A stretch of DNA of 64,000 bases from Streptomyces yatensis (GCF_018069625.1 NZ_CP072941.1:9858001-9922000); one strand, 5' to 3'. Counted from the stretch's first letter, positions 8,439 to 16,358 are shown. Program-made: numbers and translations. Notes: generated by a model from the sequence alone, not told the origin.

Positions 8439-9511
8439 ACCGCCACCTCCCGGGTGCCGTGCGCACCGGCCCGCGACCGCTCGATCTCCTCGCCGCGCAC
8501 ACACCGCACCCGCCGCCCGTCGGTGGTCTCGCGCAGCGGCACCGGACCGCGGCGGCATTCGGGCGCGGCGAACGCGCAGCGGTCGGCGAACCGGCAGCCC
8601 GGCAGCCGCGCACCCACCTCGGGCGGTGCGCCGGGGATCACCTCAAGCTCGCGCCGCTCAAAGTCGCCGACCGTGGCCACGCGCAACAGCGCCTCGGTGT
8701 ACGGATGCAGGGGGTCGTTCAGCACCCGCTCGGCCGGGCCGTCCTCGACCAGCTCCCCGGCATACGCCACCAGGATCCGGTCGCACACCTCGGCGATCAC
8801 CGACAGATCGTGGCTGACCAGCAGCAGCGCCAGATCCCGCTCGGCGCGCATCCGGGCCAGCAACTCCAGGACCTCGGCCTGGACCACCACATCCAGCGCG
8901 GTGGTCGCCTCGTCGGCCACCAGCAGATCCGGGGCGCAGGCCACCGCGACGGCGATCAGCACACGCTGCAGCATCCCGCCGGACAGCTCGTGCGGATGGC
9001 GCCGGGCGACCTCGGCGGGGTCGTGCAACCCGACGGCGGCGAACAGCTCGACGGCCCGCTCAGCGGCCCGCGCGCGGTCCAGCCCCAGCTTCACCCGCAG
9101 CACCTCGGTCAGCTGACGCCCCACGGTCAGCGCGGGGTTGAGATACGAGGCGGGGTCCTGGAAGACGGCGCCCACCCGGGTGCCCCGTACGCGGTCCCAC
9201 TCCCGGCGCGACAGCCCGGTCAGCGCCTCACCGGACAGGGCGATCTCGCCCTCGGACACCGCGCAGCCGGGCGGCAGCAGTCCGAGCACCGACCGGCAGA
9301 TGAGGGTCTTGCCGCTGCCGGACTCGCCGACCAGGCCGACGGCCTCACCGCGGCCCACGGTGAACGACACATCGCGTACGGCCGTCAGCCGTCCGGACGC
9401 GACGGTGACGCCGAGTCCCTCGACCGCCAGCGCGGCGGGCCGTCGGCCCAGGGCGCCGGAGCCGTCGGGGCCGCCGGGCGTGGCGGGGTCAGGCGACGGG
9501 GAGTGCGGCAT
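8435..9511 (-). CDS. Peptide-type ABC importer ATPase 1 (DppD-like)
   Basis: 358-residue first ATPase of the importer. After a proline-rich N-terminus it shows Walker A GESGSGKT near residue 65, the signature LSGGMLQRVLIA and Walker B LLVADEATTALDVV. The C-terminal oligopeptide_HPY-type region GCRFADRCAFAAPEC is present. It overlaps the permease gene by 23 bases and the second ATPase by 4, so the five transporter genes form one tightly coupled unit. Confidence 0.92.
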   Translation of the reverse strand: MPHSPSPDPATPGGPDGSGALGRRPAALAVEGLGVTVASGRLTAVRDVSFTVGRGEAVGLVGESGSGKTLICRSVLGLLPPGCAVSEGEIALSGEALTGLSRREWDRVRGTRVGAVFQDPASYLNPALTVGRQLTEVLRVKLGLDRARAAERAVELFAAVGLHDPAEVARRHPHELSGGMLQRVLIAVAVACAPDLLVADEATTALDVVVQAEVLELLARMRAERDLALLLVSHDLSVIAEVCDRILVAYAGELVEDGPAERVLNDPLHPYTEALLRVATVGDFERRELEVIPGAPPEVGARLPGCRFADRCAFAAPECRRGPVPLRETTDGRRVRCVRGEEIERSRAGAHGTREVAV

Positions 9512-10412
9512 CGGCCTGCTCCTTGGTGGTGTCGGGGGTGTCGGGAGTGGCGCCCGGGGAGCCGGTGGCCGGATCCGGTGCGCCGCCGGGCAGCAACTCG
9601 TCCGCCCCGGCGTCCCGTACGGCATCGGCCAGCAGGTTGAGCGCACCGGCGGTGATGACGATCAGCGCGGCCGGGAACACCGGTGCCCAGATCTGCTGGG
9701 TGAGGAAGCCCAGATCGGTGGCGAGCATGCCGCCCCAGGTGGCGGCGGGAGGCTGCACACCGACCCCGAGGAAGGTCAGCGAGGAGACCACCAGCAGACA
9801 GGTGGCCAGCGCGTGGGCGGCGGTGACGATGACCGTCGGCAGGACCTTGCTCCAGATGTGGGTGCGCAGCACCCGCCCGACCGAGGCGCCGAACAGCTCG
9901 GCCGACTCCACGTACTGGGCGTGCCGCAGGCTCAGCGCGGCGGCGCGGGTCATCCGGAAGAACAGCGGGGCGTAGAGCACCCCGAGCGCCAGCATGGCCT
10001 GGTGCATCCCGTTGCCCAGCGCGCCCACCACCGCGATGGCGAACACGGTGAACGGCAGTGTCATCAGCGCGTCGACCGCACGCTGGGCGATCCACTCGCC
10101 CACCCGCCCCATCCACAGCGAGGCCAGTCCGGTCGGCACCCCCACCGCCATCGCGGCGGCCACCGCCTCCACGGCGCCCGCCACCGAGCGGCCACTGCCC
10201 TCCAGCAGCCGGCTGAGCACATCGCGGCCCAGATAGTCGGTGCCCAGAAGATGGCCGGGGCCGGGGCCGCGCAGCATGTTCCGGGGGTGCTGGGCCAGCG
10301 GGTCGTGCGGGGCGAGCCGGCCGCCGAACGCCGCCAGCAGCGCGATGGCCAGCAGCACCAGCAGCGCCACCTTGGCGGACGGATGTCCCCAGGCGCGTCG
10401 CAACGTCCTCAT
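9489..10412 (-). CDS. Peptide-type ABC importer permease 2 (DppC-like)
   Basis: 307-residue inner-membrane permease. The N-terminal membrane span (ALLVLLAIALLAAFGG) is followed by the family motif HDPLAQHPRNMLRGPGPGHLLGTDYLGRDVLSRLLEG, typical of DppC/OppC. Further spans follow, with the EAA-type coupling loop (ESAELFGASVGRVLRTHIWSK). ATG at 10412 overlaps the stop of the upstream permease by four bases. Confidence 0.92.
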   Translation of the reverse strand: MRTLRRAWGHPSAKVALLVLLAIALLAAFGGRLAPHDPLAQHPRNMLRGPGPGHLLGTDYLGRDVLSRLLEGSGRSVAGAVEAVAAAMAVGVPTGLASLWMGRVGEWIAQRAVDALMTLPFTVFAIAVVGALGNGMHQAMLALGVLYAPLFFRMTRAAALSLRHAQYVESAELFGASVGRVLRTHIWSKVLPTVIVTAAHALATCLLVVSSLTFLGVGVQPPAATWGGMLATDLGFLTQQIWAPVFPAALIVITAGALNLLADAVRDAGADELLPGGAPDPATGSPGATPDTPDTTKEQADAALPVA

Positions 10413-11428
10413 CGGCGCGTCACCTCCCGGCGCCGGGCGGCCGGATTCAGCGCGAGCAGCGCCGCGTTGACGGCCACGTTGACGACCAGGACCACCGCGA
10501 TGGTCACCAGCAGCGTCCCCTGGATCACCGGGATGTCGTGCTGCTCCGCCGACTGCAGGGTGAGCTGGGCGAGACCGGGCAGCGCGAAGATCTGCTGGGT
10601 GACCACCGCACCGCCGAGCAGCATCGGCACGCTCATCCCGAGCGCGGTGAGCGCCGGTCCGGCGGCGTTGCGCAGGGCATGGCCGAACACCACCCGCCGG
10701 GCGGGCAGCCCGCGCATCACCGCGCCCGTCACGTAGTTCTCCCGCAACGTCCCCACCAGCGAGGTGCGCAGCTGACGGGCGATGGCGGCAGCGGCCTCCA
10801 GGCTCAGCGCCAGCGCGGGCATCACGGTGTACCGCAGCCACTGCGCGGGGTCCATGTCCAGCGGCACATAGCCACCGGACGGCAGCCACCCCAGCTTCAG
10901 CGAGAACACCGTGACCAGCGCGATGGCCACGACGAAACCGGGCAGGGTGCCGAGCAGCGCGCACAGCGCGGTGACGGTGCGGTCCAGCCGTCCGCCGGCC
11001 CGGAGCGCGGCGGCGACACCGGCGGCCCCGCCCAGCACCACGGCCATCAGCAGCGCGAGCCCGGCGATGGACAGATCCACCGGCATCGCCTGCCGGATGC
11101 TGTCGGCCACCGGGACCGTGGTGAACCACGAGCGCCCCAGGTCCCCGGTGAAGGCGTGCCCCAGCCACGACACGTACTGCTCCCACAGCGGCCGGTCGAG
11201 GCCGAACCGCTGGTTCATCCGGGCGATGTCGGCGGGCGTCGCCGTCTCGCCGAGCACCGCCGCCGCCGGATTGGCCCCGGAGAGCGCGCCGAGACCGAAG
11301 GTGAGCACGGAGGACAGCAGGAACACCGTGCCCGCCGTGGCGAGGAGGCGGCCGAGCGAGCGCGGGAGACGGGCGGCCCGTACGGGCTTGCGCCGTGTGC
11401 GCGCGAGGTGCGGAGCGAGCGCGGTCAT
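10409..11428 (-). CDS. Peptide-type ABC importer permease 1 (DppB-like)
   Basis: 339-residue permease with six predicted membrane segments. It has the DppB-type N-terminal span near residues 25-50, a periplasmic region with NPAAAVLGETATPADIARMNQRFGLDRPLWEQYVSWL, and the GAVMRGLPARRVVFGHALRN coupling loop. It pairs with the downstream DppC-like protein. Its start overlaps the stop of the substrate-binding protein gene in an ATGA junction. Confidence 0.92.
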   Translation of the reverse strand: MTALAPHLARTRRKPVRAARLPRSLGRLLATAGTVFLLSSVLTFGLGALSGANPAAAVLGETATPADIARMNQRFGLDRPLWEQYVSWLGHAFTGDLGRSWFTTVPVADSIRQAMPVDLSIAGLALLMAVVLGGAAGVAAALRAGGRLDRTVTALCALLGTLPGFVVAIALVTVFSLKLGWLPSGGYVPLDMDPAQWLRYTVMPALALSLEAAAAIARQLRTSLVGTLRENYVTGAVMRGLPARRVVFGHALRNAAGPALTALGMSVPMLLGGAVVTQQIFALPGLAQLTLQSAEQHDIPVIQGTLLVTIAVVLVVNVAVNAALLALNPAARRREVTRR

Positions 11429-13002
11429 CCGGCCGCCACCCCCTCGAACCGCTGCACCACCGGGAGCGAGGGGATGGCGGAGACGGAGGACGTACGGGCC
11501 AGCGCGCGCGGCACCGTGTAGAGGAACACATTCGGCATCGTGCGCACCGCCACCGCGGTGGCCGCCCGCAGCACCTGCGGATAGCGCGGCGACTCCAGCG
11601 GGGTGCGGCGCACCGCGGCCACGGCCGCGTCCAGTTCGGGCGTCGTACGGCGGGAGGGGTTCATCAGCCCCTCCGCGCCGAAGAGCACCTGCATCGCCTG
11701 CACCGGCGACTCCCGCCCGGCGAACTGGTCGAGGTACAGCGCACGGGAGTGCTGGACGTACACCACCTGGGACGCCCGCGCCTCCGGGATGACCTCGATC
11801 CGGGCCCGGAACCCGGCCCGGTTCAGCTGCGCCTGCAACTGCTCGGGCGCGCCCTGCGGCTGGGCGGTGGTGATGGTCACCTCGACGCCGTCGTGGTATC
11901 CGGCCTCCCGCAGCAGTGCGCGCGCCCGCTCCGGGTCATGCCGGTACACCGCGCCGAGCGCCGGGTCGAAGCCCGTATAGCCGGGCGGGAAGGGCTGGTG
12001 GTCCACCTCGCCATGGCCGAACTGTTCGCTGTCCAGCAGGGCCTGGCGGTCCACGGCGTACTTCAGGGCCTCGAGGACGGCGGGGTCGTCGAAGGGCTTC
12101 ATGGCGGTGTTCACATCCAGGACGCGCACCACCATCGAGGGGATGAGCTGCACCGTGAAACCGGCCTCGCGTGCCGCCTCGACCTGGCTGAACGGGATCT
12201 GGGCCACATTGAGCCGCCCCGACTGGAGCGCGGCGAGCGCCGTGGTCTCATCGGGCTTCGGATACGCCTCGAAGCGCTCGACCGCGATGTGTTCGGCGTT
12301 CCAGTAGCCGGGGTCGCGGCGCAGGCTCGCCATCGAGTTCTGGGTGTAGGACACCAGCCGGAACGGGCCGTGGCCGACCGGCCTGGTGGCCAGCCGCGCC
12401 TCGTCCTTCCCGAACGCGGTGGGGCTGACCACCATGCCGGTCTTCCCGGCCAGCAGTGCGGGCAACTGGTAGTCGGCCTCGGTGAGTTCGAGGACCACGG
12501 TGTGCGGGTCGGGGGCCCGTACCGTGTCGATGCTGGTCAGCTGGGAGGCGATCAGGGACTTGGGGTGGTTCTTGCCGCGCTCGAGACTCTTCTTGACGGC
12601 CTCGGCGTTCACCGGGGTGCCGTCGGCGAACCCCAGGCCACGGCGGAGGGCGAAGGTGAGGCGGCGCCCGTCGTGGGAGTAGCGCCAGGAGGAGGCGAGC
12701 GCGGGCCGGGCGCCGCCCTTGGCGTCGAGTTGGGTCAGCCCGGAGTAGACGAGCGACAGCAGATGGACATCCCAGCCCTTGGAGGAGAACACCGGGTCCC
12801 AGGTGGAGGGCAGGTCCCAGCCCCAGCGCAGGGTCTCGCCCCCGCCACCCGCCCCGGTCGTCGCCACCCCGCCACAGGCGGACAGCAGCAGGGAGCCGCC
12901 CGCCCCCAGCGCGAGCCCGAGCACGGAGCGCCGGTCAGGGGCGGGGCGCGGTGGCGGATCGGGCGAACGGCGGACGGGACGCGGCGGGGCGGCGGAGGTC
13001 AT
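11425..13002 (-). CDS. ABC importer substrate-binding lipoprotein (SBP_bac_5/DppA-like)
   Basis: 525-residue extracellular binding protein of the peptide/nickel family (cluster C). The N-terminus has RRSVLGLALGAGGSLLLSACGG, giving a twin-arginine-like stretch plus a lipobox cysteine, so it is likely a lipoprotein. The body has the family pattern TLRWGWDLPSTWDPVFSSKGWDVHLLSLVYSGLTQLD and the conserved Y..R.PEL-type C-terminal lobe. Related proteins carry peptides, opines, glutathione or sulfur compounds. First gene of the transporter; the upstream 390 bases hold a leader peptide of the sulfur type, which points to a sulfur-containing ligand (inference). Confidence 0.9.
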   Translation of the reverse strand: MTSAAPPRPVRRSPDPPPRPAPDRRSVLGLALGAGGSLLLSACGGVATTGAGGGGETLRWGWDLPSTWDPVFSSKGWDVHLLSLVYSGLTQLDAKGGARPALASSWRYSHDGRRLTFALRRGLGFADGTPVNAEAVKKSLERGKNHPKSLIASQLTSIDTVRAPDPHTVVLELTEADYQLPALLAGKTGMVVSPTAFGKDEARLATRPVGHGPFRLVSYTQNSMASLRRDPGYWNAEHIAVERFEAYPKPDETTALAALQSGRLNVAQIPFSQVEAAREAGFTVQLIPSMVVRVLDVNTAMKPFDDPAVLEALKYAVDRQALLDSEQFGHGEVDHQPFPPGYTGFDPALGAVYRHDPERARALLREAGYHDGVEVTITTAQPQGAPEQLQAQLNRAGFRARIEVIPEARASQVVYVQHSRALYLDQFAGRESPVQAMQVLFGAEGLMNPSRRTTPELDAAVAAVRRTPLESPRYPQVLRAATAVAVRTMPNVFLYTVPRALARTSSVSAIPSLPVVQRFEGVAAG

Positions 13003-13232
13003 GACGGGACGTCGCCTTTCGTGGTGTCAACTGCCCCCGGACGGCCATGAGCACACGGCCGCACACGTCCGCGCACGACAGCGAGGACACGCGGACGGGC
13101 AGCGGTCATGAAGGCCGGAGGCGGTGGGGCCCGGGGAGGAAAGCGAGGGGAACGAGCGGCACGAGGCGCTCGGGACGTGGCAGATCGCGGCGGCGGACCG
13201 CGTCGGCGGATTCCGTCAGCGAAGGAGGGCGA

Positions 13233-13307
13233 TCAGCGACAGATGGCGCTGGCGGTGCGCCGGAAGTCCACGTATCGGCACACCACACCGGGGTGCGTCG
13301 TCAGCAT
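13233..13307 (-). CDS. Leader peptide, actinobacterial sulfur-operon type (24 aa)
   Basis: A 24-codon frame starting ATG at 13307 and ending TGA at 13233. Its second half reads RYVDFRRTASAICR-stop. This matches the pattern R-x-H-V-D-L-x-R-x-x-S-A-x-C-R shared by small leader peptides found upstream of sulfonate and cysteine-related operons in Streptomyces. Cysteines are at positions 10 and 23. The predicted promoter puts the transcription start at or one base from the ATG, so the message would be leaderless. It lies 230 bases upstream of the importer operon, consistent with attenuation by ribosome stalling at cysteine codons. Family match is from memory; regulation is inference. Confidence 0.72.
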   Translation of the reverse strand: MLTTHPGVVCRYVDFRRTASAICR

Positions 13308-13343
13308 GTGCCCATGGTGCGGGGCGAGGACCGGCGAAGTCAA
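13308..13343 (-). promoter_or_regulatory. Promoter of the leader peptide / importer operon
   Basis: On the minus strand, -35 TTGACT (13343-13338) and -10 CACCAT (13319-13314) are 18 bases apart, and the leader ATG lies six bases after the -10 element. A leaderless transcript is expected. The -10 element is weak. Confidence 0.5.
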
Positions 13344-13345
13344 TG

Positions 13346-13361
13346 GACACCTTTAGGTGTC
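13346..13361. promoter_or_regulatory. Perfect 16-bp palindrome, candidate operator
   Basis: gacacct-tt-aggtgtc, with perfect seven-base arms, sits two bases upstream of the -35 element of the leader promoter. Position and symmetry fit a dimeric activator or repressor site. The Rrf2 protein encoded 1 kb upstream or a distant regulator could bind it (inference). Confidence 0.5.
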
Positions 13362-13394
13362 TCATCGGGTAAGACGGCTACCACCTGGGACTTT

Positions 13395-14330
13395 TCAGCC
13401 CTGACGGGCGGTGAGCACCGGATGGGCGGCGGCCTCGTCCGGATGCAGCCACAGCGGCCCGCCCGCCGTCTCCACCCGTACGGCCGCGGGTGGCGGAGTG
13501 GTCCGGCCCGTCAGCAGCGACAGGTCGGGCCCGGTCAGGCTGCGGTGCTCCGCCAGGGCCTCCTCGGGACCGATGAGGGCCGCCTGCCAGAGATGACCGG
13601 GGGCCACCGTGCGCAGCGCCGCCGTGTACTCGGCCACGCTCCGCCACCCCGGGGCGGCCACGCGCCCGCCGGGGCCGGAGAACACCAGTGTGGGCAGCGC
13701 GTAGCGCACCCCGTCGTCGGTTTCCTTGACGCCCGTGCCATGCGGCCCCGGGGCGCGGAAGGCATACGCCTCCGGGATCGGGTCGCGGGCCTCGGCGTGG
13801 TCCTGCCGGACGGCCGCCACCACCGACGGCTCGCCCATCTGCGCGCCCAGCCGCCCCACATCGACACCGTCGAGCCCCGCCAGGGCGTCGAGCACCCGCT
13901 CCGCCGTATCGGCCGGAGTACCCAGTACGAACGTGGTCTCGCGCAGCCGCCGCAGCACCCGCTCCGCGGCGATCGCGCCCTGCCGCTCGGCCGCCTTCGC
14001 GGCGAGCGAGGCCGGCCGGCTGGTGGCCGCCACCCAGCGCAGCCGATGAGCGTAGGGCGCCCGCGTATGGCGGGCGATATCGGCGATATAGCGGCTGTAC
14101 CAGGCGGTCTCGGCCGCGGGATCCGGTGCCGGATCGTCGCCGTCGTCGAAGAGGATGCCGAACACCCGGCGCCAGCGGGCCCGCCCCGCGGTCAGCGCCC
14201 GCAGGTGGCGGAACGCGGGCTCGGAGCCCCACGCCCACGGGCAGGCCGGATCGGTGTACTCCACGATCTCGACGTCCCCGCCGCCGTCCGCCCCGGTGCT
14301 CCCGGGCCGGTCCGGGCTCGCGGGCGTCAT
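13395..14330 (-). CDS. DsbA-family thioredoxin-fold protein (FrnE-like)
   Basis: 311-residue cytoplasmic protein with a thioredoxin-fold start, VEIVEYTDPACPWAWGSEPAFRHLRAL, near residue 20. The usual CxxC of disulfide oxidoreductases is replaced by a single cysteine followed by PWAW. This is common in the FrnE/DsbA-like proteins of actinobacteria, so classical thiol oxidation cannot be assumed. The helical insert and the C-terminal GVKETDDGVRYALPTLVFSG cis-proline-type strand are present. It overlaps the Rrf2 gene by four bases (ATGA) and is therefore co-expressed with it. A role in thiol or mycothiol chemistry is suggested by the regulator context but not shown. Confidence 0.8.
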   Translation of the reverse strand: MTPASPDRPGSTGADGGGDVEIVEYTDPACPWAWGSEPAFRHLRALTAGRARWRRVFGILFDDGDDPAPDPAAETAWYSRYIADIARHTRAPYAHRLRWVAATSRPASLAAKAAERQGAIAAERVLRRLRETTFVLGTPADTAERVLDALAGLDGVDVGRLGAQMGEPSVVAAVRQDHAEARDPIPEAYAFRAPGPHGTGVKETDDGVRYALPTLVFSGPGGRVAAPGWRSVAEYTAALRTVAPGHLWQAALIGPEEALAEHRSLTGPDLSLLTGRTTPPPAAVRVETAGGPLWLHPDEAAAHPVLTARQG

Positions 14331-14737
14331 GCCGCCAGCCGCTCGCGGACCAGATCGCTCAGGGCGGTGGAGGTCAGCACCTGGCGCACATGGTCCTCCA
14401 GCCCACGCCACACCCCGGGCAGTCCGGCCGCCGGGCCGGGGTAGCCGAGGTCGTCCAGCCGCTCGCCGCGCAGCGTCAGAAACGCCCCGTCCACGGCGAG
14501 CACGATGTCCGCGAGGGTCATCTCGGCGGGGTCGCGGGCCAGCCAGTAGCCACCCTCGCAGCCACGCTGACTGCGCACCAGGCCGGCCTGGCGCAGATCC
14601 CGGAAGACCCCCTTGAGGAACCGGAAGGGGATGTCCTGGGAGGTGGCTATCGCCTCACAGGTGAGTGGCCTGCCCGCGTCCGCGGCCAGCTCCGCCAGCG
14701 CCCGGACCGCGTAGTCCGCCTTCGCCGAGATCTGCAT
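14327..14737 (-). CDS. Rrf2-family transcriptional regulator
   Basis: 136-residue winged-helix regulator with the canonical Rrf2 start MQISAKADYAVRALAELA and the SQRGCEGGYWLARDPAEMTLADIV wing. Cysteines occur only at residues 27 and 60. The three-cysteine cluster near residues 90-105 that binds Fe-S in IscR and NsrR is absent, so it is closer in this respect to CymR, the cysteine-metabolism repressor. ATG at 14737 is preferred over an upstream in-frame ATG at 14764 because the predicted -10 element places transcription start at the former. Divergent from the cupin gene and coupled to the DsbA-like gene. Confidence 0.9.
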   Translation of the reverse strand: MQISAKADYAVRALAELAADAGRPLTCEAIATSQDIPFRFLKGVFRDLRQAGLVRSQRGCEGGYWLARDPAEMTLADIVLAVDGAFLTLRGERLDDLGYPGPAAGLPGVWRGLEDHVRQVLTSTALSDLVRERLAA

Positions 14738-14752
14738 ACGGCCATTATGCAG
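14732..14752. promoter_or_regulatory. Inverted repeat over the Rrf2 promoter and start codon
   Basis: ctgcat (14732-14737) and atgcag (14747-14752) form perfect six-base arms with a nine-base spacer. The repeat contains the Rrf2 start codon and overlaps the minus-strand -10 element CATAAT (14749-14744), which lies six bases before the ATG. This is a good geometry for autorepression of a leaderless gene. Confidence 0.55.
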
Positions 14753-14796
14753 CGTGGATTCCATGGTGTTGTGCCTGGTGGGAGAAAGGACACCTG

Positions 14797-14826
14797 TTGA
14801 CATCCATTGCCGGGGCTTTCTACGGT
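14797..14826 (+). promoter_or_regulatory. Promoter of the cupin gene (leaderless)
   Basis: Consensus -35 ttgaca (14797-14802), an 18-base spacer and -10 tacggt (14821-14826). The predicted start of transcription is at or next to the ATG at 14834, with no ribosome-binding site before it. Confidence 0.65.
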
Positions 14827-14833
14827 CGGTGTC

Positions 14834-15349
14834 ATGACGACGCCCGGCGGCGACCCCGCGCAGCAGCACGACGCGTTCCATCCGCATCTGAGGGATCTGA
14901 AGGCCACCGCCCCCGACAGTCCGCTGCGGATGCGGCTGCACCACATCCGCACCGAGGACGTCGACCCCGGCACCGCCCAGACCGAGGGCATGCGGCGGTT
15001 CGCCGCGATCAGCGGTCAGTCGGTGGGGTCCGAGCGGCTCTGGATGGGCCAGACGCATGTGGCGCCGGACACCGCCTCCGCCAATCACCACCACGGCGAG
15101 TCCGAGACGGCCATCTTCGTGGTGCGGGGCCACCCCGAGTTCGTCTTCGCGGAGGAGCGGGACGGACGTGTCGAGGAGGTCCGGCTGCGCACCCGCCCGG
15201 GTGACTACATCTTCGTCCCGCCGTTTGTGCCGCACCGGGAGGAGAACCCGGACCCCGACGACGAGGCGGTGGTGGTCATCGCCCGCAGCACTCAGGAGGC
15301 CATCGTGGTCAACCTGCCGGAGCTGTATGTGCTGGAGCCGGGGGAGTAG
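14834..15349 (+). CDS. Cupin-domain protein
   Basis: 171-residue single-domain cupin. The metal-binding motif 1 is NHHHGESETAIFVVRGHPEFVF and motif 2 is RPGDYIFVPPFVPHREENPD, giving the usual His/Glu/His metal set. The fold serves enzymes and small-molecule binders alike, so the reaction is unknown. ATG at 14834 is set by the promoter geometry, which predicts a leaderless message. Divergent from the Rrf2 regulator and thus possibly under its control through the shared 97-base intergenic region (inference). Confidence 0.82.
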   Translation: MTTPGGDPAQQHDAFHPHLRDLKATAPDSPLRMRLHHIRTEDVDPGTAQTEGMRRFAAISGQSVGSERLWMGQTHVAPDTASANHHHGESETAIFVVRGHPEFVFAEERDGRVEEVRLRTRPGDYIFVPPFVPHREENPDPDDEAVVVIARSTQEAIVVNLPELYVLEPGE

Positions 15350-15404
15350 CCGTCCGCGTGGACACGTGGCGTGCGGGTGGCCGCGTCCAATCGGCGATGG
15401 CCGT

Positions 15405-15429
15405 GCATTTCGCCGACGCTCGTGGGTAA
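15405..15429 (+). promoter_or_regulatory. Candidate sigma-B-type stress promoter
   Basis: gcat (15405-15408), 15-base spacer, gggtaa (15424-15429) fits the GNNT-N14-16-GGGTAY pattern of Streptomyces general-stress sigma factors. It lies about 50 bases upstream of the small acidic protein gene. The last position is A rather than C or T. Confidence 0.4.
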
Positions 15430-15480
15430 TCGCCCCTGCTGTGCCCCCTCCATCGACGAATCGACGAAAGGAGCGGCATC

Positions 15481-15735
15481 GTGAGCGACGACCGGCGACC
15501 GGAGGACCGCGAAGAGCGCGAGGAGCGCGAGGACCGGGGCGCGATCCCCAGGGACCTCCCCGACCAGCAGGCGCAGGACGGCCCCGACCACCTGGACGTG
15601 GCGGGCGCCGGCCAGGAGCCGGATCTGGGGGACGACGTCCCCGAGACGGATGAGTCCGGCACGGGACGGCAGGGGAAGCCGCAGACCGGAAGCGTGCACC
15701 CCGAGCGGCCCGTCCCGGACGAGCCCTCGGGGTGA
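15481..15735 (+). CDS. Small acidic hydrophilic protein (84 aa), unknown function
   Basis: 84-residue protein with almost no hydrophobic residues, rich in Asp, Glu, Arg, Pro and Gly, beginning with EDREEREEREDR-type charged repeats. No domain is recognisable and it should be intrinsically disordered, similar in composition to hydrophilins and stress-induced proteins. GTG at 15481 follows a clear AAAGGAG ribosome site seven bases upstream. A sigma-B-like promoter precedes it. A stress-protective role is inference from composition and promoter only. Confidence 0.75.
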   Translation: MSDDRRPEDREEREEREDRGAIPRDLPDQQAQDGPDHLDVAGAGQEPDLGDDVPETDESGTGRQGKPQTGSVHPERPVPDEPSG

Positions 15736-15761
15736 GCGCCCCCGGTGTGAGACGGGGCGGG

Positions 15762-16358
15762 TCAGGTACCGGCGGGGCGGGCGCGGACATGGATGCGCTC
15801 GCCCTGCGCCCCGAACAGGGACAGGAACTCCACCGGCTGGTCCCCGGCGTTGGCGAAGCCATGGGGCGTGCGGGTGTCGAATTCGGCGGCCTCACCGGAT
15901 GTGAGCACCAGGTCGTGCTCGCCCAGCGCCAGCCGTAGCCGCCCCGAGAGCACATAGAGCCACTCATAGCCCTCGTGCACCCGCTGCTCCAGCGGTTCGT
16001 CGCGCCCGCCCGGCGGCCGGGGCGGCATGATCTGCTTGTAGGCGTGCAGCCCGCCCAGATAGCGGGTCAGCGGAACGAACGTCTGGCCCTGCCGGGTGAA
16101 CGGCCGCGGATGGACCCGGGGATCCCCGGTGGCCGGCGCCCCCACCAGCTCGTCCAGCTGCACTCCGTACGCCTTGGCCAGCGGCAGCAGCAGCTCCAGG
16201 GTCGGCTTGCGCTGTCCCGCCTCCAGTCGCGACAGGGTGCTCAGCGAGATCCCGGTCGTCTCGCTGAGCTGGGCCAGTGTGGTGCCACGGGTGCGCCGCA
16301 ACGCCCGCAGCCGGGGTCCTACGGCGGTCAGTACCTCGGTGAGGTCTTCGTCGGCCAT
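15762..16358 (-). CDS. XRE-family regulator with C-terminal cupin
   Basis: 198-residue regulator. A helix-turn-helix occupies about residues 12-66 (LRALRRTRGTTLAQLSETTG then LSTLSRLEAGQRKPTLELLL), and a cupin_2 sensory domain follows (about 110-190: HEGYEWLYVLSGRLRLALGE, then EFDTRTPHGFANAG). Such proteins repress or activate neighbouring metabolic genes in response to a small ligand. It is divergent from the methyltransferase gene. The ATG at 16358 lies nine bases after its -10 element, so the mRNA is probably leaderless, and an inverted repeat covers the -10, suggesting autoregulation. Confidence 0.9.
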   Translation of the reverse strand: MADEDLTEVLTAVGPRLRALRRTRGTTLAQLSETTGISLSTLSRLEAGQRKPTLELLLPLAKAYGVQLDELVGAPATGDPRVHPRPFTRQGQTFVPLTRYLGGLHAYKQIMPPRPPGGRDEPLEQRVHEGYEWLYVLSGRLRLALGEHDLVLTSGEAAEFDTRTPHGFANAGDQPVEFLSLFGAQGERIHVRARPAGT

